In this document: positions 24,761 to 38,690 of the stretch, in pieces
Numbering within the stretch: position 1 is the first letter of the stretch
How the letters are laid out: every line of letters begins with the position of its first letter
Origin: Mactromeris polynyma
Taxonomy: Eukaryota; Mollusca; Bivalvia; Venerida; Mactridae
Direction: 5' to 3'
Assembly (NCBI GenBank): GCA_032209605.1
Contig: JASFXZ010000020.1
Location: 2,239,501 to 2,303,500 of the forward strand
DNA length: 64,000 bases
The notes under the pieces: model-generated
What the model saw: the letters and a program-made list of their open reading frames with translations, nothing else
What the model was told of the DNA's origin: nothing
Databases searched by the model: none
Translations under genes and position numbers: made by a program

Positions 24761-26960
24761 TAAAACTTGAATTATGAAATTTAAAACGAATGAACCTATT
24801 GTTATCGTGGATTCTATACCTTACAAGAAATGCAGTTTGTCTCTGTGTATGGTTTTAAATGTGGGTCACCACACCCCAAGTAAATATACAGTTTGTAATT
24901 TGTGTAAAATTGTTTATGACGATCATAATGTTCTGTTATGAAAGAGCAGCTGTCATTATTGCCGTTCCTTTGTTAGCAAAACGCGAAACGAAGTTCGATT
25001 ATTATTGTTATCAACAATGTAGAAAAAACATAAGATGATTTAATGCATCGTCATCAGGTGACAATGTGGCATTGTGTCTGTGTGGGATTTCTTTAACCGT
25101 CCCGTGGGCAATTTAATATGCCCTGAATCTTGAATGTATCTCTCATTATAAAGCAACTAACGCATCCTTGGTGTTCAAACTGTCATATTTTTAAGGTTTT
25201 GTCACATTTTTTGCTATGGGAATGCCCGCTAGTCGTACAAAAACAACAATTCGAAAAAAATGATTATTTTGTTTCCGACCAATGCGTGACTGTTAGAATG
25301 CAAAAGCACATATAACCTAATTAAAACAGTGTTAGTCAAAGCAAAGCAAACTTTAAGCATATGTATTGCTTATTTCACCGAACGAGTCTAATTTATAGAC
25401 ACTTTCGATGGTATTAAACCAGACATAACTATCCATTGCCATCACTTATGACTTCATGCGCCATGCCCTACAACGTAACTGTCCACTCAAATGGAACGTC
25501 AACTTAAAGCTATCGTCTGCTAATGATACATTTTATACATGTGTGTCCAAACATAATGATGCTCGTGTAGAAATCAGGAAGTATGCCAATAAAAGTCAAT
25601 GCCCAACTGGAAGTTAACAAAAGTGGTTGTGCCGAGATAAATATATATGAATGTGAAACGGGAAAAGCATAAAAGAGAAATGATAATAATTTATATACAT
25701 ATAGGTTAGCAATTACAAAGTCAAAAGAGATACAAGACACAAAGCGAAATAGTGAGTGCAGGTAAACTGAATGAAAGATTGTTATTACATACTGTGTTAC
25801 CTCTCCAGAGCAACTCCCTTTAGGAAGTACAAATGGTGGTTGTTGCCGAAGAGCTCATTGCTGTGAAGAGGTGAAGTTGGTAGTAAATACTTTTTACAGG
25901 AATTATATATAACATTGTTGAAGACGAGCTGAGGCTCCAGAAACGCCGGTTCTTTTGATGGCTTGCACTGTATTACGTTAGGCGTAGATGTTGTATAAAA
26001 TTATGCCAATGTCTCCAAGTAATTCAACATTGCGACAACAGCGCTAGAAATTGCTTTTTCTCTTATGCGTGTTATATATAACGCTTTGTTACGAAGTATT
26101 TTTGTAACGCAAAGAAGACATTAATAAAAGATACATGCGTAAAAAGGAAGGGTAAAAATTCTTATTCTTAATGGAAACGTGATTAAACAACCCACAAACA
26201 GAACTGGTTTTAACATATAAAAGCAACTTTGAACAGCGGTCATATTTTTGTACCCTTGTTAGTGTTTGCATGTTAGTACGATAGTATGTGTCTATTTTGG
26301 AGTGGTTGTGCGCTATGAATGTCCATTTGCCTGCTCCACATCTTTAATCAATTTAATGTAAATGTGTTATTTCCTGTTTCGAGCATTTTTGCCACAGCTC
26401 AATTGTGTAGCATAGCTGTGTTATAAGATTGACATCTTTAAAACTGTAATGTAGCGAAGTGTCAGGCTTTCGACCTTAATGAGCAAAATAACCCACTTTC
26501 ATTAGCTTTCAACAAAAACTAGATTACTCAGGAGAACAATTAAGTGTTAAACAGTACATTAAAAAAATATATCTGTTTAGTTCTTGTAAATATTTAGCGG
26601 AAATTATATTTAGATTTCCCTCGAGGATTTGAAGACAATCAGCCTTAAATGATTTAATCTCATCTTGCGACAAAAACATTTCTAGCAGCAATTAGCGCAC
26701 TGTTCTTCTGTTGAATAGAGAAAAGTTTGTTTTACCAAATATTCTTGTTTTATACCTTAATTTATCATTTAAACGTGATTTGCCGTCGTGAGAGAATGTC
26801 AACTTTAAGGAAGCGTTAAGACAAAAGTCGCACTAAATTCTAATGTCGGATAACACTTTTATGACGACACGTATCATTTCAGTCACAAGCTGATCAATCG
26901 TGCATAATTGGATTTTTTACGACGATAAGTTTTGGTTTGCTATGATATTCGTGTTCATCA
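24761..26960. other. Unassigned non-coding tract
   Basis: No gene, RNA or repeat recognised. Confidence 0.45.
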
Positions 26961-27199
26961 CTTCCCTTTCTGTCCACAACAAGCTTGCTTTCTTGGCTTG
27001 TCCTGTATTGTATTCCCTCCATTCCATCCATTGTTCCCCTCTTCCTATCCCCTACAATTCTATAAAGTTGATAAATCGACCAAAACCTTACTTCAAAATG
27101 CCTTACACCTCATCAACTCCGAATGTTTCTCTGGTATATGTGAGCGGAGGTATTGTCTTGTGAATGTGGCGTTCCCTGTCACCACTTAATCCTCCCTTT
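26961..27199 (+). repeat. Repeat A copy, diverged
   Basis: GCTTTCTTGGCTTGTCCTG, ATTCCATCCATTG, ATGCCTTACACCTCA and GTGGCGTTCCCTGTCACCAC in the family order, ending at TTAATCCTCCCTTT. It is older than most copies. Confidence 0.7.
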
Positions 27200-30100
27200 A
27201 CTGACTGTGCAGTTCTATTACTAGAACTATATGTTACGATTTCTTATATATGGGTTTTTGTTAATGTTGTGTATGTTGGGTATTTCGGTCATCTATTTCA
27301 GTTACTAGTCTTAACTTAATATTTGGAACACGGTGATGTATGATTTAACAGATGTCTGGTCTGCCGGAGTTTCAATAGATGGCATAAATGACCTATTTCT
27401 AAACATACAGAATAAATTCGAATCTAGAATGTTTCAAAAGCTCATGCAAAAAATTAAATATATTCACTTTATCGGTCAAGAATATGGTGGTCGAAATCAA
27501 TGTTTTACAGCTACACCGAAAAATATCAGTATGCTAGGTTTAGTACATGCCTATTACAATTCAATTGTTGATATTAGTAATCTTTTCCTGTCAATACACT
27601 ATATGAAATATCCATTTGAGTAGGTGTTTGTCATATATCATGTGGTCAGATGTTTACTTCAATAAATCTTTACGAATCACATTACGATTTTTGACGTAAG
27701 GCTATGATTTTATTTACTGAATGCTTTGCATTTCGATATAGCATTATCATAGTAGACGCTATTTCTGTAATCAAAGCCTATTATGAGAATATCTAGCGGA
27801 AATCTGTATGAAAAGATACCATGTGTTGCAATGATAACAATATTTATTGAAGCAAATCGTCTTTTACCACCAATGAAAGACTGAACAATTTTCTCCAATC
27901 AATGCATGAATTGACTAACTCCTTAATTCACAATATAGGAATAATTGGACACTAGTCCGCGAGGCACGGATTTCTCAAGAATCGTATTAAATGACGTGAG
28001 TGTTGAATATAAAACCTTTGGTGTCTATAAATGGTCTCACTTAACAGTTAATAGAGTATGTGACGGTAAGAACAGATTTATGCAAATAAAACGATCCTAG
28101 TTGACAAATATACGGATCAAATTAAATGTAACGCCTCATTTCCGAAACGTTGTGAGTGTGTATGTCAAGTTAAAAATCAATTTATGGTTCAGCTATCTAA
28201 GTAAAATGTATACACATCTAGAGACATCTGTATATATTTTAAATCCCTTTGTTTTATTTGTTGAATAGTTCTGCATTGTTTCATTTTAGACGGAATCCCA
28301 GCTTTTCTTTCTGTCTTTTAAATGTGGTTTGACAACTTAAGTTAATTGATTAAAAGTCTACAGCAAGAATTTAAAAAACAAACGCCATTAAAAACACAAC
28401 CAAAAATGGTGCACATAGATAAAGTGACATTACAAAGGCAAACATATTATTTATTTTTCACAATTAGTTCATAATATTGATCAATAATGAGATAAAAATA
28501 ATTGGTCTTAAGTTCAATTAAGTTTTGAACAAGAATTAACACACAGATAATTGTAACATGCTTTTGACAGTTGGTACTACAAATTGACGCCTTGTTCAAA
28601 TAGTTGTGTTTTTAATGGTGTCAAGTATACATTTGTCTTTCTAACACGTCTGAAAACTATTTTAAGGACTGTTCCAAGGAAACAATTGAGATCCAAATAT
28701 TAAACTATTAATAATTCTACTTGACTAAGGTTGTGTCGAGATACATATTGTTCGGTAAGAGTTCACGGCACTGAGGATGATTACTGATTATCTGCAGATA
28801 TGAGCATACTTAAAAATGTGTCTGTTTAAAACATTGAGCTAAGTGGTAAGCGGCAATCATTTGATAATCCTTTTCTCTAGACACAGTCGCTGTTCAGAAG
28901 AACCTAAAGGGTTTGTTGATTAATGGAATATTACCAATCTTGCGGTGTACTCTCCCTCGAGTATGAATGACTTTTGTTTTATGCCATTTCAAGAATAGCA
29001 ATAGGGCATCAAGCGTTACTGATGTCCGAAAGTGCGAAAGGTTCGTTTCCGACCAATAATTCATGAAAGGATGGACTCATAGTGGGCACATTGGCACAGG
29101 ATACAAATATCCATGTGAAGTTCAATTTCGGTTAAAGTTTTGGAGGAGTTTGGTCCTTTTTCGACTTCTATCAATAACGATTGAAAAGCCTATAGCGGTG
29201 ACATCTGTGTCTTTTGAATGTACCTAGTTTATTTCCGTGTCTTTTATTCATAAAAAATGGCTTTAGTTGTAAATTTGTATTTATAATTTGACTTGGGTTA
29301 TCGTGAATATTAGCCAGATAAACCTGAGTGGTATTATCTTGGTCTCAATGGAGTTCTGATATCCTGACTTTTTGCTCGGTCAATTTTGTCATCACGCAGG
29401 GATATGATTTTGAACAGTTTAGCTTAGAACTATGATCCCTGTAACAACGTTGTGTGATAACAGACGAGAGATAATATTCTGTTACAAATGGGTGAAAAAT
29501 GAATATAAAATCATTTGAGGTAGTTTTCATTGTTAATATGTGCGTGTAGACGAAGGCAGTAATGTAATCTCATTACTAATTACCCCAAGAGATTGCTGTG
29601 AGAAAACACAATATCAATTGAATATATGTTTCTTCCGCATGTGACAAAAGTAGATTACGAAGATCCGAAGCCAATTTTAGACGTTGAGTCATTGAAGAAT
29701 TTAAGATAGGTGTAAGGTGTTTTCTAAAGTCAAAGATATTTTCGTAACCAGGTCATTTTCAACAAACTCTCCATCGGTGCGGCTGGTTATAAGTCGAAGG
29801 ATTGGGAACAAAGTTTAAAGGTATTGTATGTTATTGTATTGGATTTAGGTTTTACCATTATGACTTCCACACAGTGCCGTTATATTAGTCGTGAACAGGT
29901 GCATGCACTTTCAGAACCGATTCTACTCAATTAGGGTATGATTCAACTTGTGGGCATTTACTGAACAAACTGCACCCGTACGAAAAAATGTTGTTTCTTT
30001 AAAAGACAATCTCATTTTGCGACTCATTTTTGATTCCACGTCATATGCAAATATTTATCATAGTTTCGGTAGTTTTCTTTGACATCTGGATAGGTGGTGC

Positions 30101-31446
30101 TAACATCAACGTTAAATGAAAGGGAGAAACTAAATTATCAATAATACGATACCAGCTTTGGTTCAACGTCATACGTAGTGTTCACAATCACGGTGCTTGC
30201 TAAATGTATTTGATACATACATTTCGGGTGGTTCACAATAACGGTGCATGTCATGTCTGCTTGTTTGCACACGCCAAAGACATCACATAATAAAAAGAAA
30301 CACCTATTTGTACACACATATTTTGTGATGAGACTATCATACAAAACATATAGAGTGCAACAATATTTATAAGATAACCTCGTGTTTTCATACTCAATAT
30401 ATAACTTGATGATATAGCTACTCTACAAACTTTCCTTGAACAACACCCCCATGTCGATGCACTTTTTGTTCAGATATTAGTGTTCTGTATATATTCAATT
30501 GGTTGTAAAGTTTTACTAAAGGAAAATTTATCATGCTGAAAAGAGGTTTTTGCTCAAGAAATGACCGCTCTAGAGAAGTACTAGAGAAGTATTGTATACA
30601 TTTGTCATGTCTCCTTGCGATTGTCGGGTGGTTGTGTAATTTGTATTTGGCATTTCGAGCTCGGCTTCTTTATACGTTGATTTTAAGACGCCATTCCTTG
30701 ATATAGCTGAACGCGATTATGCATAGACACATTCTTGATTCGAATCAGACTTTAAACAACTTATAAATAATAAACGCTAAATATTTTAGGAAACGGGTGA
30801 TAGACTAGGCCAACAGATGATCTTGTCTCTGGCACGTCTCAGACTTCGCTTTCATTATTTATTTATATGACTTGGATAACTAAGTTTGTATTAGGGTGTG
30901 ATTAAATACATACCAGGCAGATGACGCAACACGGCGTCAAAAACGAATTTTGCCTAGTCACGTATACCATTTTATCTTTATCTCAGAGGTTATTTAGTCT
31001 GAAGTTAGGTTATAAATTTCACTTACGCGTACAGCATAACCATAGAAAGCTATAACAATGACACTTCGATGACCTAGTCGGCAAATTATAATGTGTTACT
31101 GTCTTTGCTGAGTTAAATCTTTCAGACAAAAGTGGAAGTAATGGCGCACAATATATATTAGGCTTCCATCCAAACCGTAACCATTATCACATACTTAAAT
31201 GAAGACACTTATTCTGAATTTACGTCTGTAAACTTTATTATTTCCTTTCCAAACCTAATGCGTTACAAATTAGAAGACTGTATTAATCCAGTATCTTCCA
31301 TTGATTATTTATTAGACTATAGAGTTGCAATTATTTTACAGTAAGAACTTAATACTTTAATTATTTAGCGCATTAGTCTTATCTTATTGCATAAGATGTC
31401 TGATAAGATAATTGGTAAATGTGGTAAGACTTTGGTTATTTAGCGT
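27200..31446. other. Unassigned non-coding tract, about 4 kb
   Basis: A 96-codon frame at 27333-27623 is the longest open frame here, but it shows no motif and no splice or codon support. Otherwise nothing is seen. Confidence 0.45.
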
Positions 31447-31448
31447 GT

Positions 31449-31678
31449 GCTGATGATGATGTTGTTGATTTTTATTATGTTTATGATGATTACGATGTTG
31501 ATGATGATAACAATGTTTATGATAATAATGATGGTGACGATGATGATGATGATAACGATGTTGATGATACTAGTAATGATGTTAATGTTGATGACGATGT
31601 TGACGATGTTGATGATGTTGATGATGATGATGATGTTGATGATTATAATGATGATGATGTGGATAATGATGACGATGT
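31449..31678 (+). repeat. GAT/ATG trinucleotide microsatellite
   Basis: About 230 bp of imperfect GATGAT with GTT, AAT and GAC interruptions. It produces a spurious methionine-rich open frame. It directly abuts a repeat A 3' end, which suggests tail-driven microsatellite growth or insertion next to it. Confidence 0.9.
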
Positions 31679-31682
31679 ACTA

Positions 31683-31750
31683 TTTCTGTGTGGGGGTGTG
31701 CTTTTTTCTCATGTATGCGGCGTTCCCTGTAACAACTTAGTCTCTCTTTT
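31683..31750 (+). repeat. Repeat A 3' end
   Basis: TGTGTGGGG, ATGTATGCGGCGTTCCCTGT and AACAACTTAGTCTCTCTTTT: a 5'-truncated copy retaining the family tail. Confidence 0.75.
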
Positions 31751-32739
31751 ACACCTCTAGAAGCTTAGTATTGGTAAGTTTTTCTTCGAAATCTGCTAAA
31801 TTCTCACACTTCATACTACGATTTCTTACATTGTCTTTCACACACATTGTTTAACTCTGGATACTATTTTCTCATTGTTATGAAAACCGGATATTATATG
31901 GTAAACAAGCCAATAGTTCATAGTTAGCTTTTTTCAATTAATTGCTGACTTATCGTCCTTTTGTTCTATTGCTAATATCCATCAAACCGTTAACGACTTA
32001 AGTAAGGTCAACGACCAATTCATTTTCCCTTCAATACTTGGTGGTACTGTCAATGACAGGTGGACATTCAAAGAATATCGACAGAGGCAGGTTGAAATTT
32101 AGTTCTTGGCAATTACTGTTAATGTATTCGTTTGTAGTGACTCGACCATAATTATAATTATCATTATTCCAATTGATAAACATGACAGTTTAGTGAACTG
32201 CTATATTTCGTATGTTTATGATGCTGCGATAGAAATGTTTGATTAGTTATTTGCAAGTAACTTCTCAATAGATATGTGATCGTTGATTCCTGTTTTTATG
32301 TTGTTTAGTTTCATCTGCTGCTTCGTTCTTCGAAGTTAAATTATAATTTACGTCTATATGTTGATAATTACGCGTACTCTTTTCTGACCAGTTTGTAGGC
32401 TTCATCTATATCGTACAGGCAAACTCCTTGAGATCGTTTACGTCATTGTCGTATTAATCCATTTGTCCTACCAGTTGCATGTGGTGATCTGTACCAAGAG
32501 GGGAATAGCCAAACCATAATTCAATGTCAATCAACAGTCATTTTTCTAAGCAGAATATCTTTCTGAACCGTGTTAGATATAAAAGCTATGTCGTATAAAG
32601 AAACGTCGATTTTTTATGATGTATATACACTTTTCTAATTATTCACCGATTCTCTTATTCTATCTAAGGCGACACTATTTAGGACCCCATTGGTATTGAT
32701 CTTTCGAGCTTTATGGGCTATCCTCGACACTATATAAAT

Positions 32740-32778
<39 letters not shown>

Positions 32779-34017
32779 ATGTGGAAGGTGTTACAGATTA
32801 TACACATACTTAGTCACTCGCTGCCAAGTACATTTTTAAAAGGCTCATTATTAATTTCTTGTACGTGCACTTCATTTCTACGATCATTTAATCTTTGCCA
32901 ACTTTCGATACATTAAAGCAGTAACATGAATTTGTGACAACAATGATCCATTATAAAGTCACAGATGTTATAAAACTTGTTAATATTTTAATGGATACCC
33001 AAACGTTTCCGGTAGGAAATTTGTCCTTGGGGAACATCTATCAATTCATTTAATGTTAACTATGAGTCTGTCTCGTACATCAAGTATGATTTTCTTATAT
33101 ATATATTTAATTGGCATTTTAATTGCTACACTAAATCATACAGTGAACTTTTAGTTATAAAATCAAGATGAATCACCCATGATATTAACGCGTGACACAT
33201 ACTATATAACAATATATACCTCTTATTTTCAGTGAAAACAATACATAAAAATAACGTTTTATATTTTATAGTTCGAATAGGAGTATCTGATAGTTATTTC
33301 CAAAATTGCCGTAGCTACAATGCGTCTTGTTTAGTAATACACAATCGTATTTATTCTATGAGAGATTCTCGGATATCTGAGAGGAATCGCTTATGTGTTC
33401 CTGATCATTTCGGTAAAGGAGCACATTTGTAGAGTCGCGTTCTTTGTGAACTCGGGTGTCAATTACATAAATGGGAATAACAGCTGTATCAACAAATACA
33501 GCGCAGGATACTAGTGTGATGCGATGTAATTGTGTCTGATTATAAATTATATTTGGATTGCAATATCTGAATTTAATTGCAGTCTTCAATCGTAAATGAT
33601 GTGGCGGTTTTCTTTGTTTTTATTTTTGTTTGAATCTTCTTGTCCTGTTTTATGTCTCCCCCTTTTTATACCTCCGGGTACTTTTTGAGTCAAATTGTAT
33701 CTATTGTATGTGTGAATGTGACATTTCTTGTTCTGCGTCTTCTAACTTTCACTGGTCTGAATATCCAGCTGGCTTCGTTTGCATCATAAAATAAACAAAT
33801 CGTACACAAAAGCTCACTTGTTCGATTTTATTCTGTATTACAATATATATATTATTAAAGACAAATCCATATTTATACATCACGGTCCCTTGCAAATGAC
33901 AATTCAATAATAATTAAAATATAATTGGAGAAATCACTAAATCTTTGTGGCTTATTGCCTACGAACTTGTGTCAACCACATACTATGTACGACCTTTTAA
34001 TAACATCCAGTTTTATT
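31751..34017. other. Unassigned non-coding tract with a TA microsatellite
   Basis: Apart from alternating TA at 32747-32775, nothing recognisable is present. The open frames at 33232-33589 overlap on opposite strands and look random. Confidence 0.45.
32747..32775. repeat. TA dinucleotide microsatellite
   Basis: 29 bp of uninterrupted alternating T and A. Confidence 0.95.
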
Positions 34018-34185
34018 ACCAAACGTTACAAATGGATTGTTACAAGTTTTTTAGCGGTACGTAACATGAAACAACAAATAATTTACATTGCCATCTTCAT
34101 ATTAAATTGTCTATGTCAATGTAGCAACACTATGATGAAGACAATTCAAATATTTTAAGTTCAGATGGGCGAGAAGATAATATAA
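34018..34185 (+). repeat. Repeat C copy, partial and diverged
   Basis: CAATGTAGCAACACTATGATGAAG, in pieces, then TTCAAATATTTTAAGTTCAGATGGGC parallels AACAACAATACTGGATGAAG and ACATTTTATGTTCAGATGA of the copies at 7881 and 53291. Confidence 0.55.
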
Positions 34186-34546
34186 GAAATAAAGTCATGT
34201 TTGGAGGACCACGAAAAATCGGTCAATGGCGCTAAGAGTCACATATTTGATGTATTCAATTAACACATGAATTCTAATAATGTTTTGTTCATTACGGATA
34301 AATGTATTTCCTTGTTTATGGAACATCAGTCTGGCTTTGACATAGTTATTGAATTATACTTGGTAGTTATTGGTAATTAGGTAGCTGTGTTAATAACGAA
34401 ATTATATTCAACATAGGAGTCGTGTGACAGATGAGACAACGCAAACAACAGAGACAAGACTCCATAAATAATTAAACAAGTTCCGCTTATATTAGTTGTA
34501 AATTACTGACAAAATGGAATTTAAGAAACAAATTCGTTTTAAGATT

Positions 34547-34580
34547 CGTTGTTCCCTGTGACAATTTAAAATCTCTTTTA
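34547..34580 (+). repeat. Repeat A 3' end, minimal
   Basis: CGTTGTTCCCTGTGACAATTT, then AAAATCTCTTTTA: only the last roughly 34 bp of the family. Confidence 0.55.
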
Positions 34581-35139
34581 CGCCCCTGTCGGTCTATCAT
34601 GAAATAATTGGATAACTATTCATGTACATAACAATTACAATGCCATTAGTACAGTTGCAATATTGTTTACGGTAGGTGCAAAACGTTCAAGTTTGTAAGT
34701 GCACATAGGTCATAAAGGTATTTCAGCGTTGGTTCACGTAACCATCACCACATAACATCATGAGTAAAGACCGGAAACAATAAGGAGTCGGATTTTAGAC
34801 ATTTTAATTTTATTGCAGTTTTGGACTTTTTTTACTGCTGCAATGTATCTTTCTATCAATATTGCTCTACAGTAAGCATTAACTTTAGAAAATGCATTTA
34901 AGAAACTGCGTTCAGACCGCCCTGCTGTTCAATAACTCTATATTCCCAACTTTCATTGAATATTTTATCTGACGCTTACCGTTTATTGCGATTAGGTCAG
35001 TCAGTAATTTAGAAATGAACATTTACTCGATGTGTGATCAAATATGTGTCGACGTGGACGATTTTATTAACAGAACAAAAAAAGACGTAGATGTTTTACC
35101 AATAGTAATAGTTCAATTGACAAATCGAATCTAGTTGTA

Positions 35140-35223
35140 ATACCGAAGGTTCAACGCAACACTGTCGTAGCTCCTATATAAATACATAGGAGTTACGACA
35201 GTGTTGCGTTGAGCCCTCAATAC
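35140..35223. repeat. 84-bp near-perfect palindrome (hairpin)
   Basis: The two halves (35140-35181 and 35182-35223) are reverse complements except for seven positions, all transitions. The innermost uninterrupted core is 19 bp (35151-35169 against 35194-35212, core CAACGCAACACTGTCGTA). A transcript of either strand would form a long hairpin with a tiny loop. It could be a small fold-back transposon or a hairpin RNA source. No surrounding gene is seen. Confidence 0.9.
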
Positions 35224-37110
35224 ATAGTTTACAGCTAGGACACTAAAAGCCCAGACGGAAACAGACACTAAATATCCCAATAAAACCATGGAAAGTTTTA
35301 TATTAACCTTACAAATGTTATGCCTCTACATATATCATCAAACAGATACAATGTAATAGTTCAAATGTATATTGCTAATAAATCAGGAGTGTCCGTTTTT
35401 ATTGCATTTGTTTGGAGCCAGAACCTCGGGGATCTGTGTCATACCCTGCGCTACTAGTTACACATGTTCTGTAAATAGTTACAGTCGGACCTCTTTCATT
35501 TGAATTCGCGGGTCCGAAATTCTATTTTCGAATAATATATGATTTCGAATAGACCATCTCATTCGAATTTCTTTACAAAAATGCGTGTATTACATGATGT
35601 TTGTTTTATCCCAAACAAAAAAGCATTTGCTATTATTGGCTTTAACATCTTCAACAGTATTGATGGATTAATAAAACATTCTACAAATATTTCTAAATAT
35701 TGGCTTTTTATAAAAAAAGCGTTCAATTTAAACTGATTTAATATTTCAAAAGTCATGTTTTCATGAGGGTAATAAAACATCGTTGCAAGGTAGATACCAG
35801 CAGGTTAGAAGTTTAATTTGTTTGCTAAGGGTTTTAGTTGCTCTACTTTAATAATAACATTAGATTCCGAAAAAACTGCTTCGATATCCGATCGAACAAA
35901 TTTAAGAGAAACTATAAGGAAGTCGAGCATGAAATGACGCATATAAAGTGCACAGCCAATACACCCAAACCACAACAAGGTACATGCAACAATGACACAA
36001 ACAAAAGGATCAATATACGCACACATAAAAGATTGAAGAAATATGCTAATGCCTTGTAACTTGCGTGCGTGTAAACCTTGTTTATGGGGGCACCCAACAT
36101 CACTTATATCCAACTATCACCTAAATAAAACTAATGCACATAAGAGGGCTGACTCCGCACGACCTATGCACACGATTCTCAGCATCGGCATTGGTATAAA
36201 CGACGGTCTTGTATATAAAGCTATTGCTTCCTGACAATTCTTTCTTTAATTATACAGTTTGAAGTGTCTGTAAATCAATATTAATATCAGAAACAATCCT
36301 AGAGACACACTTGTTGAAACCTTTATTTTTTTTTCACATTATATATGTACTTGGTCGGCTTTGTGTCTACCGAACTCAATCATACCACACACTTGTTGCT
36401 TTTATTGAACCTTAATAATTTCTACACATTGTTCATTGACGGGAATTGTGTCTTTTCTAGCAAACTACTTGTTAAGAATAAGTAATGCAAGGAATCCTAC
36501 GTTAACGTGATTTTATGAGAAACTGGAATACCTTCGAGAAATTAACAAAACGTTGACTGTGTTTGTGGAGAAAATTGTTATTCAGAAGAATGCTTGCGGC
36601 GGTCACTCGTCTTATAGACTAGCGTTAATGCAATTATCAGTGTACTTCGTTGAATTGTGAAGATTGGTTTCAAGACAAATGCGAATATTATATTGTATAA
36701 GTATTCTCTAGGAACAGCTAGAGTGTTAAATGTAACAGTATAATATTGGCGCATATTATTTGTATTAACAATTTTGTTACAAGTCGATCAGGCTTGAAAT
36801 GCAAAACAGGTCTTAAGATGTAGTTTATTTATGTTGCGGGGTGATCCAGCGGGTGTTTTCTTGTTTACACTTTCCGTTTTATTGTATTATGACCCTACAG
36901 TTGTCATACTATTAAGTTCGGCACCAGGGGGATTGATGCACCCATAAGCGATATTTAAATCCCAAGTTACCACTGAAGACTCCAAGGCCGTATTTTTCAC
37001 CCATCGTTTGTGTGTCTTGTGTCTATTTTGCCATCGTATTTTTTTATGCATGTTTTATGGCTTCTGGTGTTTATGTTGAAGCTTTTTTTGTAAGTGGCAT
37101 ACGTAATTAC
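35224..37110. other. Unassigned non-coding tract
   Basis: Overlapping open frames on both strands at 35539-36234 have no recognisable domain. No repeat was recognised. Confidence 0.4.
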
Positions 37111-37235
37111 TTTGCGTATGTACCCTTGCACCTCCTCAAATGCCTGATGTTTTATGGACTGTTGTTTTGTCGGATGTCTGTCTGGAGAGTCATTGTCTTA
37201 TGTGGCGTTCCCTTTAGCGACTTATTCTCTCTCTT
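37111..37235 (+). repeat. Repeat A 3' part
   Basis: GTATGTACCCTTG, CTCCTCAAATGCC, GTTTTATGGACTGTTG, GGCGTTCCCTTTAGC and CTTATTCTCTCTCTTG. Confidence 0.8.
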
Positions 37236-38301
37236 GTTCGTGGTCATTTTTAGGTCTTTCAATTCTTTGTTTAAAGCATATTTCCACCACGCATCGGTCT
37301 CAGATCTAAATGAAAAATGTCAGCTGATTTACGAGACCATTCTAAGTTTTTCGTTTTGCTAATAGTCTTTAAACTTTACCGGGTATTAAAACACAATAAG
37401 CGATTGATACCTTTAAGAGATTTAAAAAAAAAACGTTAGAAGAAAAAAACAGACACTTGAAAATAAAACCACTAAACCGATCGTACAATGGTGCAATACT
37501 GTTTTGCAAAACCGTATTTCCTCAACATTGCATGTAATGCCATTAGGCACTACAATGGATGAAGAATTGAATTTCACTTCGTATCTTTTAGTTCTTTGGT
37601 AACTTGTCTGTAAAATACTCCCACTTACGTTTCTACAACATTTACGCCATTAGCTTTCAAAACCATTCATTCGTTTCAAGTTCGTCGATTTTTTATTCCA
37701 AAGTTTTAATTTCAAAGGCTCTAAATATAAAAGCCTTTGAAAAAAGTTCTCAAGTTCTTGAGTATTCTCGTAAATATCGAGAAAGAGCGATACATGATAT
37801 CAACAAAAATCGTTTGCCAGACAAATTTATGACATTTCTGTGACGCATGCGTGTAACAATTATCTGTGATTACAAATAATTAAGTTTTTAAACGTGAAAA
37901 TTTGGAATTGAGTTCTTTTGAGGAGTACTTGAAAAAAAAACTCAAGAAAAGTGAAAGTCTATGCAAATTAAGAACAATGTGATGACACTAGAGGTTAAAA
38001 TGTGATTGTGCGATGATATATTTACGGCATCCCAAGACATAGATAATGCTTTATAGCGATGAATTTATTGCTTCATAAATTATTGGAGAGAAGATGCTGC
38101 AGGAATTCTAGTAGGTTTTGCTTGGGGACTTTCTCTATCGTCTCAAATATATTGTCACCTCATCATTATTGTATGTTGTATTATGTTGGATTAGTTACTT
38201 TTGAGAATACACATCTTTTGTTAATTTGATTTCAAACTAGTGCAGTTAATTGATAAGCCTTAGATGCATCAGAACACAGTCATGCACGCATACATTTATA
38301 T

Positions 38302-38690
38302 AAAAGAGAGAGAATAAGGGAACGCGACATACATAAGACAGTGCCTCCTCACACAGACCTCCGGGAAAACAACAAACCATAAAACATAAGGCACTTGAGG
38401 AGATTAAAGGGTACAAAGGCGCAAGGAATGGCCTGGCAGACCATAAGGAATAACTTGGAGAACCAAAGAGGACAAACAGTGAAGGGGGGGGGGGGGGTTA
38501 ATGGATGGAAAAAATAACAGGACAAGTCAAGACAGCTGGCAACAATAGGCCGAAACTGGGCAGAACATAACATGAACACTATAAAAAGAAAGAATTGCAC
38601 ATGGGAAAGGGAAATATGACATACATTCAAAACACAAAAAGAAATAATAACCATACAGCAAATTACAGCATTGGAACTGTCTGTAAAAAT
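38302..38690 (-). repeat. Repeat A copy, near complete, with 14-G run
   Basis: In complement it covers the whole core from the AAGAGAGAGAATAAG tail to TTACAGCATTGGAACTGTC. A run of 14 G (38484-38497) replaces the C-rich spot of the consensus; 10 C occur at the same spot in 42951-43304. The homopolymer is an internal feature of the element. Confidence 0.85.

Noticed and set aside
27333..27623. 96-codon open frame
   Set aside because: No motif, no matching splice context and a composition like background AT-rich translation.
31447..31740. 97-codon methionine-rich frame
   Set aside because: Translation of the GAT/ATG microsatellite running into a repeat A end.
35539..36234. Dense overlapping frames on both strands
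   Set aside because: Mutually overlapping, no motif on either strand and no splice support. Most likely a chance stop-poor stretch.
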